DNA from: Burkholderiales bacterium
Lineage (GTDB): Bacteria > Pseudomonadota > Gammaproteobacteria > Burkholderiales > SG8-39
DNA: 43,160 bases
Assembly: GCA_026416295.1 (NCBI GenBank)
Contig: JAOAFL010000046.1
Location: 1-43,160, forward strand
Reading direction: 5' to 3'
Below the pieces are notes generated by a model that saw only the letters and a list, made by a program, of their open reading frames with translations, had not been told where the DNA came from and ran no database searches. Made by a program: the position numbers and the translations under genes. Shown piece after piece: positions 28,197 through 36,662 of the stretch. Position 1 is the stretch's first letter. Every line of letters starts with the position of its first letter.

Positions 28197-29474
28197 TTGA
28201 ACGCGCCGCACTATTTGCGCGCCTTCCGGCATCGCGACTATCGCCTCTATTTCGCCGGCCAGGGAATATCGCAGGTCGGAACGTGGCTCCAGCTCGTCGC
28301 GACGAGCTGGCTCGTCTACCGCCTCACCGGTTCGGCGTTGATGCTGGGACTCGCATCTTTTGCGCTGCAAATCCCGTTTCTCGTGCTCGCGCCGATCGCC
28401 GGGGTGCTCGTCGACCGGCTGCCCAAGCGCCGCGTGCTCTACTTCACGCAGGGCACCGCCCTTGCGCAGTCGCTCGCGATGTTCGCGCTGGTCGCCGCCG
28501 GCCGCATCGAACCCTGGCATCTGGTCGCCGGGAACCTCCTACTCGGGATCGTCAACGCGATCGACGGGCCGGCGCGCCAGGCGATGGTGCTCGAACTCGT
28601 GTCCGGCCGGCGCGAGGACCTGCCCAACGCGATCGCGTTCAATTCGGCGCTCATGAACGGCGCGCGCTTCGTCGGCCCGATCGTCGGCGGCGCGGTGATC
28701 GCGGCGCTCGGCGAGGTCTGGGGCTTCGCCCTGAACGCGCTCTCCTACGGCGCGGTGCTCGGCGCCCTTGCGCGCATGCGCGGCGCACCGCGCGCCGTGG
28801 AAACCGGCCGCGAGAGCTGGCTGCGCCAGTTCGCGGCCGGCCTCGGCTATGCGTTCGGTTTCCTGCCCACGCGCGCGGCGCTGCTGCTTCTTGCGGCGGT
28901 GAGTTTCTCGGTGCAGCCGTACCAGTCGCTTGCGCCGTACTTCGCGCGCGAGGTGTTCGGCGGCGATGCCCGTACGCTCGGGCTCCTGATCGGCGCGGGC
29001 GGCTGCGGCGCGGTCGCCGGCATGATCTACCTCGCGACGCGGCCCAGCGTGCGCGGCCTGCTCTCGTTGATTCCTGTGGCCGGCGCGATCGCCGGCGCCG
29101 CGCTGATCGGGTTTGCCGCGTGCGCCCAGCTCTTGCTCGCGCTGCCGCTTCTTTTCCTCGTCGGCCTGGGCGGCATGATCACCGCCGCCGGCACGAACAC
29201 GGTGCTGCAGACGATCGTCGCCGAGCACATGCGCGCGCGGGTCGCGGCGCTCTACATGACCGCGTTCCTCGGCACCGCGCCGCTCGGCGCACTCGCGGCC
29301 GGATCGCTCGCCGAGCGCATCGGCCCGCCTGCGGCACTCGCCGCGGGCGGCGCGTTCGCGCTTGCCGCCGCCGCGGCCTACGCGACGCGGCTCGCCGCGA
29401 TCCGCCGTGCGATCCGCCCGGTCTACGAGCGGCTGGGGATCCTGCCCGCGGACGAGCTCAGGCCGCCGCCTTGA
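28197..29474 (+). CDS. MFS transporter, EntS/MFS_3 type exporter
   Basis: A 425-residue major facilitator with about twelve hydrophobic segments. It begins RAFRHRDYRLYFAGQGISQVGTWLQ, has the loop 2-3 motif GVLVDRLPKRRVL and ends with the second-half GSLAERIGP. This N-terminal pattern marks the DHA-type MFS_3 group that includes enterobactin exporter EntS; the substrate here is unknown. The start is TTG 28197, preceded by GGGAG. Its stop lies 17 nt inside the convergent GST gene. Confidence 0.88.
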   Translation: MNAPHYLRAFRHRDYRLYFAGQGISQVGTWLQLVATSWLVYRLTGSALMLGLASFALQIPFLVLAPIAGVLVDRLPKRRVLYFTQGTALAQSLAMFALVAAGRIEPWHLVAGNLLLGIVNAIDGPARQAMVLELVSGRREDLPNAIAFNSALMNGARFVGPIVGGAVIAALGEVWGFALNALSYGAVLGALARMRGAPRAVETGRESWLRQFAAGLGYAFGFLPTRAALLLLAAVSFSVQPYQSLAPYFAREVFGGDARTLGLLIGAGGCGAVAGMIYLATRPSVRGLLSLIPVAGAIAGAALIGFAACAQLLLALPLLFLVGLGGMITAAGTNTVLQTIVAEHMRARVAALYMTAFLGTAPLGALAAGSLAERIGPPAALAAGGAFALAAAAAYATRLAAIRRAIRPVYERLGILPADELRPPP

Positions 29475-30117
29475 ACGTGTCCAGCCGAATGCGCTCGCGC
29501 TCGAGCGCCGCCGCGACCGGCGGCGCCGCCATCACGCGTTCGGCGTACGCCTTGTAGGCGGGAAGCGTCGCCGGATCGATGCCGGCGAAGCCGCCCCAGC
29601 GCAGCAGCGTGAACGCGTAGGCGTCGTGAAACGAGGGTCGCGCCCCGAACCAGTAGGGCGAGGCGCCGGCGATCCAGCCCTGGATGCGCTCCAGATACTC
29701 GCGGTAGCGCGCTTTTGCGACCGCGCGCACGTCGGCTCGCCCCGCCTCGGTGTCGGCGAAATTTTCGGGCCTGAAGATATGGGTGAAGGTCGGGTGCACG
29801 GTGTTGTTCATCCAGGCGAGCTGCGACATCGCCTGCGCGCGCGCCCAAGGCTCGACCGGCAGGAGCTGCGCCTGCGGAAAGCGCCGGTCGAGGTATTCGC
29901 AGATGGCGACGATCTGATTGAGCGGCTGGCCGTCGACTACCAGCACCGGGACCTGGCCGTTCGGGTTGAGCGCGAGAAACTCCGGCGTCTTTTGCTCGCC
30001 CTTGTGCAGCTTGACGAGCTTCGGCTCGAAGTCGGTGCCGGTCGTCGCCTTGACGATCTCCAGCCCGACGTGCGGCACGAACGAACAGGCGCCGGGCGCA
30101 AAATAAAGTTGCATCAT
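29458..30117 (-). CDS. Glutathione S-transferase, beta-like
   Basis: The 219-residue protein has the beta-class start MMQLYFAPGACSF (Cys11 near the glutathione thiol), the cis-Pro segment GQVPVLVVDG, the TDQ-like Asp/Glu neighbour NQIVAICEYLDRRFP and the C-terminal helical domain with FHDAYAFTLLRWG (the conserved Asp capping box). It probably conjugates or reduces electrophiles with glutathione. GGAG precedes the ATG pair. It converges on the MFS gene with a 17-nt overlap. Confidence 0.92.
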   Translation of the reverse strand: MMQLYFAPGACSFVPHVGLEIVKATTGTDFEPKLVKLHKGEQKTPEFLALNPNGQVPVLVVDGQPLNQIVAICEYLDRRFPQAQLLPVEPWARAQAMSQLAWMNNTVHPTFTHIFRPENFADTEAGRADVRAVAKARYREYLERIQGWIAGASPYWFGARPSFHDAYAFTLLRWGGFAGIDPATLPAYKAYAERVMAAPPVAAALERERIRLDTFKAAA

Positions 30118-30210
30118 GTGTGAATTCTCCGCGGTCAGCCGGCGTAAGTGTACTCGGGGCGCGGCGCCGGCGCAGCCGCCCCCGCGGGCCGCGTCCCGAG
30201 AGCCGCGCGC

Positions 30211-31053
30211 TCAGACGCGCACGGAGGACGCGTTGCCCCCGGAGCCTGCGCGCCCCTCGCCGGCAGGAAACACCCTGTCGAGCAACTCGGGGCGCGCGAC
30301 ACCGAAACCCTGCATGAGCGGAATGCCGAATTCGGCGAGCCTTGCCCGCACCGCTTCCTCCTCGACGCATTCGGCGATCACCTTCATGCCGGTGACCTGC
30401 CCGACGCGCGCGATCGCCTTCAGCTTCGCCTGGGCGGACGCGGATACGGCGACCGCGCGCACCACCGTGCCGTCCACCTTCACGTAGTCGGCGAGCAGCG
30501 CCTTCAGCGGCTCGAACGACACCGAGCGGCGCCCGAAGCCGTCCAGCAGCACGCCGCAGCCGAGCATCTTCACGCCTGCGGCGAAGCGCTCGCATGCGGC
30601 GCGCCGTTCGACAACGTCGTTTTCGTCGATCTCGATGACGAGCGCGGACGGATCGACCCCCGAAAGTCGCAGCTGCACCGCGACGAACGGCACGAACGAG
30701 CCTTCTTCGAGGGTGCGCGAGGAGACGTTGATCGAGAGCCGGGGAAGCGATCGGCCGCCCGCCTCGAGCCGGCGCAGCGCGCTGCGCACCACCCAGCGAT
30801 CGAGCTCGCCCATCATGCCGTAATGCTCGAACGCCGGAAGGAAGTCGCCCGGCGGAAGCATGCGCTCTTCCTCCTCGGCGAGGCGCACGAGCACTTCGAC
30901 CAGCTCGGCGCCGCCGCGACCGTCGGTCGGCAGGATCGGTTGGCCGTAGAGGCGAAAGTGGTCGTGATCGAGCGCGTCGCGAAGGCGCTGCGCCGGATTT
31001 TCCCACCCGGTGAGCCCGGGATCGGCTTCTTCCTTTCGCGGCGGCGCAGCCAT
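30211..31053 (-). CDS. Degenerate EAL-domain protein
   Basis: A 280-residue, soluble, single-domain EAL protein. The EAL motif is EVL (Glu53), Asn109 is in INVSS, Lys192 and Asp194 are in VKVD, and AECVEEE keeps a Glu. The DDFGTG loop, which binds metal and drives dimerisation, is LDGFGRR (Asp171 kept, Gly at 172). Cyclic-di-GMP hydrolysis is therefore doubtful; a receptor role is the likelier inference. There are no GGDEF, PAS or membrane segments. The C-terminal roughly 15 residues are Gly/Ala-rich. Confidence 0.85.
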   Translation of the reverse strand: MAAPPRKEEADPGLTGWENPAQRLRDALDHDHFRLYGQPILPTDGRGGAELVEVLVRLAEEEERMLPPGDFLPAFEHYGMMGELDRWVVRSALRRLEAGGRSLPRLSINVSSRTLEEGSFVPFVAVQLRLSGVDPSALVIEIDENDVVERRAACERFAAGVKMLGCGVLLDGFGRRSVSFEPLKALLADYVKVDGTVVRAVAVSASAQAKLKAIARVGQVTGMKVIAECVEEEAVRARLAEFGIPLMQGFGVARPELLDRVFPAGEGRAGSGGNASSVRV

Positions 31054-31379
31054 GGCCGGGGCCGGATTGTAAGCGATCTATCTCATTTCGAGATCGTTAA
31101 AATCGCATCGTCCCCTCTTCGACGCCTCGCTCGCATGGCCCTCGAACAAATCGGCCTCGGCGGCACCCGCGCGAATGCGCTCGCGGTGCCGCCGCGCGTT
31201 CATCGGTGGCGAAACCGTCGCCAGCCCGATGCGCGTCGCGCGCCTGCGGGCGTTCGCGTGCGTCGGCGCGCGCTGCGCCGCCGCAGCAGAAATACGCGCG
31301 CGCCGGATTCGGATTCGCGCAGCCCTCCGGCTGCCGGGCGAGTGCGCGCCGGGCGTGCGATCCGCGCCGCCTGCGGGCG
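31054..31379. other. 326-nt intergenic region between EAL gene and dadA
   Basis: The region separates the divergent EAL and dadA genes. Its left end carries an AT-richer patch with a dyad (CGATCT 31074-31079 paired with AGATCG 31091-31096, and ATCTC with GAGAT inside) and TAAAAT at 31098-31103, which could be a -10 for dadA. Long open frames cross it in plus-strand frames, but they are Arg-rich and look non-coding. I see no RNA gene. Confidence 0.4.
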
Positions 31380-32633
31380 ATGAAGGTCGTCGTCCTCGGC
31401 GCGGGACTCGCGGGCGTCGCGAGCGCCTGGTACCTGCGCGCCGCCGGACACGAGGTCACCGTGATCGACCGTCAGCCCGGGGCAGCGCTGGAGACGAGCT
31501 TCGCGAACGGCGGCCAGGTCTCGGTGAGCCACGCCGAGCCGTGGGCGAATCCGCGCGCCCCGGCGAAGGTGCTCAAATGGCTTGCGCGCGGCGACGCGCC
31601 GCTCCTTTTCCGCCCGCGTGCGGACTTGCAGCAGTGGCGCTGGCTCGCTCGGTTTCTCCTCGAGTGCCTGCCGGCGCGCGCGCGGCGCAATACCGCGGCG
31701 CTCGTCAAGCTCGGCCTCTACAGCCGCGCCGCGCTGCAGGCGCTGCGCCGGGAGACCGGCATCCGCTACGACGAGCTGGGGCGTGGGATCCTGCACTTCT
31801 ACACCGATGCGCGCGAGTTCGAAGCCGCCTGTCGCGCGGCGGAGCTGATGCGCGGCCTCGGTCTCGATCGCACGGTGAAGACGCCCGCCGAGTGCGTCGC
31901 GATCGAGCCGGCGCTCGCGGCCTGCCGCGCGCGGCTCGCCGGCGGCACCTACGCTGCGAGCGACGAGTCGGGCGACGCGCACAAGTTCGCGCAGGCGCTC
32001 GCGCAGCTCGCGCAGGCGCGCGGCGTCGAGTTCCGCTACCGCACCTCAATCCGGCGTCTGGAAGCGGCGGGCGGTGCGGTGAGCGGCGTCGCGGTGAGCA
32101 CCCCTGAGGGCGCCGACGAGCGGGTGCGCGGCGACGCCTACGTCGTCGCGCTCGGCGCCTGGAGCCCGCATCTCGTTGCGCCCCTCGGCATCCGCCTCGA
32201 CATCTATCCCGCGAAGGGTTACTCGGTGACGATGCCGGTGCGAAACCCCGCGGCCGCCTGGACCGTGTCGCTCACCGACGACGAACGCAAGCTCGTCTAT
32301 TCGCGTCTCGGCGAGCGGCTGCGCATCGCCGGCACCGCCGAGCTCTCGGGCTACGACCTCCGCATCGACCGCGCGCGCTGCGCCGCGATCCTTGCGCGCG
32401 TCACCGAGCTCTTTCCGGAGGCGGGCGACGCCGACAAGGCCGAGTTCTGGGCGGGGCTTCGGCCCTCGACGCCGGGAAACGTGCCCTACATCGGACGCAC
32501 CCGCTACCGCAACCTGTACCTCAACACCGGCCACGGCACGCTCGGCTGGACACAGGCCTGCGGCTCGGCGCGCGCGCTCGCCGACCTGATGAGCGGCCGA
32601 CGCCCGGAAGTCGATTTTCCGTTCCTTCTGTAG
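31380..32633 (+). CDS. dadA: D-amino acid dehydrogenase, FAD-dependent
   Basis: The enzyme oxidatively deaminates D-amino acids, passing electrons to the respiratory chain. The 417-residue protein begins with the FAD motif MKVVVLGAGLAGVASAWYL, has SFANGGQVSVSHAEPWANP (a DadA signature), GDAHKFAQAL, YPAKGYSVTM and the C-terminal FAD-binding segment NTGHGTLGWTQACGS. ATG 31380 is taken as start, although the frame is open upstream with no family similarity. The alanine racemase partner (dadX) is not adjacent. Confidence 0.94.
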   Translation: MKVVVLGAGLAGVASAWYLRAAGHEVTVIDRQPGAALETSFANGGQVSVSHAEPWANPRAPAKVLKWLARGDAPLLFRPRADLQQWRWLARFLLECLPARARRNTAALVKLGLYSRAALQALRRETGIRYDELGRGILHFYTDAREFEAACRAAELMRGLGLDRTVKTPAECVAIEPALAACRARLAGGTYAASDESGDAHKFAQALAQLAQARGVEFRYRTSIRRLEAAGGAVSGVAVSTPEGADERVRGDAYVVALGAWSPHLVAPLGIRLDIYPAKGYSVTMPVRNPAAAWTVSLTDDERKLVYSRLGERLRIAGTAELSGYDLRIDRARCAAILARVTELFPEAGDADKAEFWAGLRPSTPGNVPYIGRTRYRNLYLNTGHGTLGWTQACGSARALADLMSGRRPEVDFPFLL

Positions 32634-32725
32634 CGTCGGCGCCGGATCGTCGGCGAGCGCGCGGGAACAGCACATCCGGCGGGGCCGGGGCGACGCGAAG
32701 CCCGCCCGGCGCCGGCCGACAGGCT

Positions 32726-33769
32726 TCAGAGGACGCGGTTGAACCAGAAAAGCGACAGCAGCCCTGCCGCAGCCGCAACGAGCGCCGAGGCGGCGGCAAG
32801 AAGCGCGGTGATCTCGGTTTCCCTGCGTTCCAGCACGAGCCGCGTGCTGAGCGACTCGTACACCTTCTTCAGATCCGCCGCGGTGCCGGCGTAGAAATAC
32901 TCGCCCCGGGTCATCTGCGCGATCTGCTTGAGCGTCTCCTCGTCCAGCCGCACGCGGAACGACCACCCCTCGAAGCCGATCACGTCGCCGTGCACCGTTC
33001 CGAGGCCGACGGTGTAGATGCGAACGCCGCGGTCGGCGGCCATCTTCGCCGCCTCGATCGAATCGGGGCCGGTGGTGCGCTGCCCGTCGGTGAGGAGAAT
33101 GATCGCGCCGCCGGTGTAGGAGCCCGGCGGCACCGGCTTGAACTCCTTTTTCGCGTCCTTCTTTGCGTCGGCGAGCGGACGCGAGCGCCAGGCGCGCTCG
33201 CCGTAGACGTATTCGCTCACGTCGATGCCCTCGTCGGGAAAGAGCGTCGCGAGCGACACGATGATGCCGCTTCCGATCGCGGTCGCGCGCTGCAGCTGAA
33301 AGCGCTCGATCGCCGCGAGCAGGTCTTCCTTGTTGTCGGTGGGCTGCTGCACGACGGAGGCCGTGCCGGCGAACGAAACGATGCCGATCTTCGTGTTGCG
33401 CGGCACGTCCTGGATGAACTGGCGCGCCGCCGCCTTCATCGCCTCGAAGCGGCTCGGCTCGACGTCCTTGGCGCGCATGCTACCCGAGACGTCCATCGCG
33501 AGGATGATCGTCTGGCGAGAGACCGGCAGCGTGAGTGTGGCGACCGGCCGTGCGCTCGCGACGATGAGGCCGACGAGCGCGAGCAGAAACAGCGCCGGCG
33601 GGATGTGGCGCCGGAGGCGGCTCTGCCCCTGCATCGCCTCGCGGATGAGCCCGAGGTCGGCAAAGCGAAGCGCCAAGCGCCGCTTTCGCCGCAGGATCAG
33701 CACGTACAGGGCGACGAGCGCCGGCACGAGCGCAAGCGCCCAGAGCGCGTCGGGCCACAGGAAGCTCAC
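32726..33769 (-). CDS. VWA domain membrane protein (BatA-like)
   Basis: The 347-residue protein has two N-terminal membrane segments (about 9-26 and 57-73), a von Willebrand A domain with the MIDAS motif AMDVSGSM (Asp93, Ser95, Ser97) and LLTDGQRTTG, and a third membrane segment at the C-terminus. This is the layout of BatA/aerotolerance-type proteins partnered by MoxR ATPases. The start is GTG 33769, overlapping the DUF58 gene stop (GTGA). It is the last gene of the cluster. Confidence 0.92.
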   Translation of the reverse strand: MSFLWPDALWALALVPALVALYVLILRRKRRLALRFADLGLIREAMQGQSRLRRHIPPALFLLALVGLIVASARPVATLTLPVSRQTIILAMDVSGSMRAKDVEPSRFEAMKAAARQFIQDVPRNTKIGIVSFAGTASVVQQPTDNKEDLLAAIERFQLQRATAIGSGIIVSLATLFPDEGIDVSEYVYGERAWRSRPLADAKKDAKKEFKPVPPGSYTGGAIILLTDGQRTTGPDSIEAAKMAADRGVRIYTVGLGTVHGDVIGFEGWSFRVRLDEETLKQIAQMTRGEYFYAGTAADLKKVYESLSTRLVLERRETEITALLAAASALVAAAAGLLSLFWFNRVL

Positions 33770-34698
33770 GGCGCCCTTCCCGCGCCCTGCCCGAGCGCCC
33801 CGGCCGCGCGCCGGCCGCGCAGCTTGCGAAGGGTCGCGAAGCGAACGATCGCCTCGGTCAGGTCCTCGCCGGTGGCGATCTCGAGCGCATCCACCCCGGC
33901 CTCGCGCAGCCCGGCGCGCAGCCGCTCCTCGCGCCGCGCGGCAAGCGCCGCAAAGCGCCTGCGAAAAGCCGGTGCGCCGGTGTCCACGAACAGCTGCTCC
34001 CCCGTCTCGGCGTCCTGTACCAGCACCAGGCCGACGTCCGGGATCTCCATCTCGAGCGGATCATACAACCGCACCGCGAGGACTTCATGTCGCAGCGCAA
34101 GCTGCGCGAGCGGGCGCTCCCAGCCCGGCGCGCTGAAGAAATCCGAGACGAGAAAGACGAGCGAACGCCGCTTGAGCAGGTTTCCGGCATCGCGCAGGAA
34201 CGCCCCGAGATCGGTCGGCGCCGACGTCTGCGCCGCCGGTCGGCGCTGCAGCCGGTAGAGGATCTCCAGCACCTGCTTGCGTCCGCCGCGCGCCGCAACG
34301 ACGGTGTCGAGCCGCTCGCCGTAAAGGAGCGCGCCGACCCGGTTGCCGTGGCGCGTCAGAAGCCGCGCGAGCACTGCGAAGAAGTCTTCGAGCACCGCGC
34401 GCTTTCGCGCCGCCGAGCCGAAGTCCATCGACGGACTCACGTCGAGCAGGAACCACGCCGTCACCTCGCGGTCCTCGTAATACTCGCGCACGTACGGCGT
34501 CTGAAGCCGCGCGGTGACGTTCCAGTCGATGTAGCGCACGTCGTCGTGGTACTGGTACTCGCGCAGGTCCGCGAGATCCAGGCCGAAGCCCCGAAAGAGC
34601 GTGCGGTAGTCACCGTGCAGCAGCCCGTCCAGGCGCTTGAGGACCGTCCACTCGAGGCGCCTGAGCAGCGCCTCAGGATCCGGCCGCGACCCGGACAT
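33766..34698 (-). CDS. DUF58 domain protein
   Basis: The 310-residue soluble protein carries LREYQYHDDVRYIDWNVTAR, the family's hallmark, then DVSPSMDFG (a MIDAS-like site at 86-91) in a VWA-like fold. DUF58 proteins almost always accompany MoxR ATPases and VWA membrane proteins and are thought to act in chaperone-like assembly or metal insertion. ATG 34698 overlaps the end of the moxR-like gene by 26 nt. Confidence 0.92.
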   Translation of the reverse strand: MSGSRPDPEALLRRLEWTVLKRLDGLLHGDYRTLFRGFGLDLADLREYQYHDDVRYIDWNVTARLQTPYVREYYEDREVTAWFLLDVSPSMDFGSAARKRAVLEDFFAVLARLLTRHGNRVGALLYGERLDTVVAARGGRKQVLEILYRLQRRPAAQTSAPTDLGAFLRDAGNLLKRRSLVFLVSDFFSAPGWERPLAQLALRHEVLAVRLYDPLEMEIPDVGLVLVQDAETGEQLFVDTGAPAFRRRFAALAARREERLRAGLREAGVDALEIATGEDLTEAIVRFATLRKLRGRRAAGALGQGAGRAP

Positions 34699-35689
34699 GC
34701 GTCTCGAGGGGTTTGGCCGGCGCCGGCAGCTTCGCGAGCAGCCGCGCGAGGAGGTCCTCGGCGGTGACGCCCTCGGCGAGCGCCTCGTAGGTGAGGACGA
34801 GCCGGTGCCGGAACACGTCCGGCACCACATCCACCAGGTCCTCGGGCAACGCGTAGCTCCGGCCGCGCAGGAACGCGAGCGCGCGCGCCGCCTCGACGAG
34901 GTGGATCGAGGCGCGCGGGCTGACGCCGAAGGAGACGTACTTCGCGAGATCCGCCAGACCAAAGCGCGCCGGCTCGCGCGTCGCCGCCGCGAGCTTCACC
35001 GCGTACTGCATCAGCGCGGGATCGACGAACCCGCTGCGGCACTCGCGCTGCAGCGCGAGCACCTCCTCGGTGGTGGCGACCGCGTTCACCTGCGGCTCGC
35101 CGCCCGTGATGCGCTCGACGATCACGAACTCCTCCTCCTCCGACGGATAGCCGACGCGCACCTTCATCATGAAGCGGTCCACCTGCGCTTCGGGCAACGG
35201 ATAGGTGCCCTCGGTCTCGATCGGATTCTGCGTCGCCATCACGAGGAAGGGCTCGGGCACCCGGTAGGTCTCGCCGGCGATCGTCACCTGCCGCTCCTGC
35301 ATGACCTCGAGCAGCGCGCTCTGCACCTTGGCCGGCGCGCGGTTGATCTCGTCGGCGAGCAGCAGATTGGTGAACACCGGCCCGAGCGAGGTCGCGAACT
35401 CGCCCGTCTTCTGGTTGAAGATTCGCGTGCCGACGAGGTCGGCGGGCACCAGGTCCGGCGTGAACTGGATGCGGCGGAAGCTGCCGCGCACCGCGCGCGC
35501 GAGCGTCTTCACCGTAAGCGTTTTCGCGAGCCCGGGCACGCCTTCGACGAGCAGATGCCCCTGCGCGAGCATCGCGACCAGCACCCGTTCGAGAAAATGG
35601 TCCTGCCCGACGACCACCCTCTTCACCTCGTACAGGACGTGCTCCATGCGAGACGACACCGCCCTCGGCTCCGGTTTCACTGGCTCCAT
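34673..35689 (-). CDS. MoxR family AAA+ ATPase
   Basis: The 338-residue protein has Walker A GVPGLAKT (50-57), Walker B LLLADEINRAP, the sensor 1 segment MATQNPIETEGTYPLPEAQ and the lid. MoxR ATPases are proposed to act as chaperones that mature enzyme complexes with the VWA and DUF58 partners encoded next to them. The 24-nt gap to the S1C protease gene and overlap with DUF58 suggest one transcript. Confidence 0.95.
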   Translation of the reverse strand: MEPVKPEPRAVSSRMEHVLYEVKRVVVGQDHFLERVLVAMLAQGHLLVEGVPGLAKTLTVKTLARAVRGSFRRIQFTPDLVPADLVGTRIFNQKTGEFATSLGPVFTNLLLADEINRAPAKVQSALLEVMQERQVTIAGETYRVPEPFLVMATQNPIETEGTYPLPEAQVDRFMMKVRVGYPSEEEEFVIVERITGGEPQVNAVATTEEVLALQRECRSGFVDPALMQYAVKLAAATREPARFGLADLAKYVSFGVSPRASIHLVEAARALAFLRGRSYALPEDLVDVVPDVFRHRLVLTYEALAEGVTAEDLLARLLAKLPAPAKPLETHVRVAAGS

Positions 35690-35713
35690 TTCGGCTCCCC
35701 TGTCGCGGAAAAA

Positions 35714-36607
35714 TCAGAACGGCGGCACGCCGACGGCGGCCGCAGCGGCCTCGATCGGCACCGCGAAGCCGACGCCGACGAAGAAGCGCTGTTCGGTCGG
35801 GTTGAGCAGTCCGGTGACGATGCCGACCACCTCCCCTTCCGCGGTGACGAGCGGTCCGCCGGAGTTGCCCGGATTGACCGCGGCGTCGAACTGGATCAGG
35901 TTCGACAGGATCCGCTTGCCCTCCGGCGAGCGGTATTCGCGTCCGAGGCCCGAAACGACGCCGGCGGAAACCGACGGCCCGACGCCGAACGGGAATCCGA
36001 CCGCGATCACCCGGTGACCGGGCGCAAGATCGTGAGTCGAGCGAAGCGTCGCCGCGACGATGTCGTCGGGCAGATTTTTGGCGCGCAGCACCGCGAGGTC
36101 GTTTTCCGGCTGCGCGCCGATCAGCACCGCCTCCGACTCGAGCCCGTCGGCGAACGTGACCGACAGCCGCCGCGAGTTCTGTACCACGTGCAGGCTCGTC
36201 AGGATGACGCCGCTTTCGAGGATGATGACGCCGCTTCCGGTGCTGAGCACCGTCTCCGGCTCGTGATCGGGCACGCTGTCGGCGAAGCTGCGCACGCGCA
36301 CGACCGAGGGCCGGATTTTTTCCCACGCCCTCGCCGCCGGCGAGGGAAGCGGCAGCGTCTCGAGCGCCTTCGCGACCGCATGTTCGATGTCCTCCTGCGT
36401 GAGCCCCGAGGGCGCGCGTTCCACCCTGCCCGCGAGCACCGCAAGCGCTGTGGCGACGAGCGCGCCGGCGGCAAAGAGCGCGACGCCCCGCAGCCGCGCG
36501 AGCGCACGCGAGGCCCGCGCTCGCAGCGAGGGCGTGGCCGGCGGCGGCGCGGGGTCCGCGCGCAGCGTGCGTCGCGGCGAGCTGCTGTAGAGCGTCTGTC
36601 TTTTCAC
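35714..36607 (-). CDS. Membrane-anchored S1C (HtrA/Deg-like) serine protease without PDZ domain
   Basis: The 297-residue protein has a cytoplasmic N-terminal tail, one membrane segment (about 41-59) and a trypsin-fold domain with the triad His140 (TSLHVVQN), Asp170 (ENDLAVL) and Ser249 (NPGNSGGPLV). It stops right after the protease domain, so no PDZ follows, unlike DegP/DegQ/DegS. It is likely periplasmic and may degrade or clip envelope proteins for the downstream MoxR/DUF58/VWA system. Start GTG 36607 has AGGA upstream, located in a hairpin bulge. Confidence 0.9.
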   Translation of the reverse strand: MKRQTLYSSSPRRTLRADPAPPPATPSLRARASRALARLRGVALFAAGALVATALAVLAGRVERAPSGLTQEDIEHAVAKALETLPLPSPAARAWEKIRPSVVRVRSFADSVPDHEPETVLSTGSGVIILESGVILTSLHVVQNSRRLSVTFADGLESEAVLIGAQPENDLAVLRAKNLPDDIVAATLRSTHDLAPGHRVIAVGFPFGVGPSVSAGVVSGLGREYRSPEGKRILSNLIQFDAAVNPGNSGGPLVTAEGEVVGIVTGLLNPTEQRFFVGVGFAVPIEAAAAAVGVPPF

Positions 36608-36610
36608 GCG

Positions 36611-36646
36611 CGTCGGTCCTGCGCCGCACGGGGCGGCGCGCCGACG
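36611..36646 (-). promoter_or_regulatory. Hairpin containing the ribosome binding site of the S1C protease gene
   Basis: On the minus strand CGTCGG (36646-36641) pairs with CCGACG (36616-36611), and inside it GCGCCGC (36639-36633) pairs with GCGGCGC (36627-36621). The AGGA (36620-36617) sits in the bulge between the two stems, and the GTG start follows 3 nt after the hairpin. It also lies 16 nt past the stop of the CoA-ligase gene, so it may end that transcript; no T-run is seen. Confidence 0.45.
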
Positions 36647-36662
36647 CCCATGCTATCCGATC

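Noticed and set aside
31136-31383. Small gene starting MALEQIGLGGTRANALAV upstream of dadA
   Set aside because: No ribosome binding site, and the sequence soon becomes Arg/Ala/Pro-rich, as expected of non-coding GC-rich DNA; it also overlaps the dadA start.
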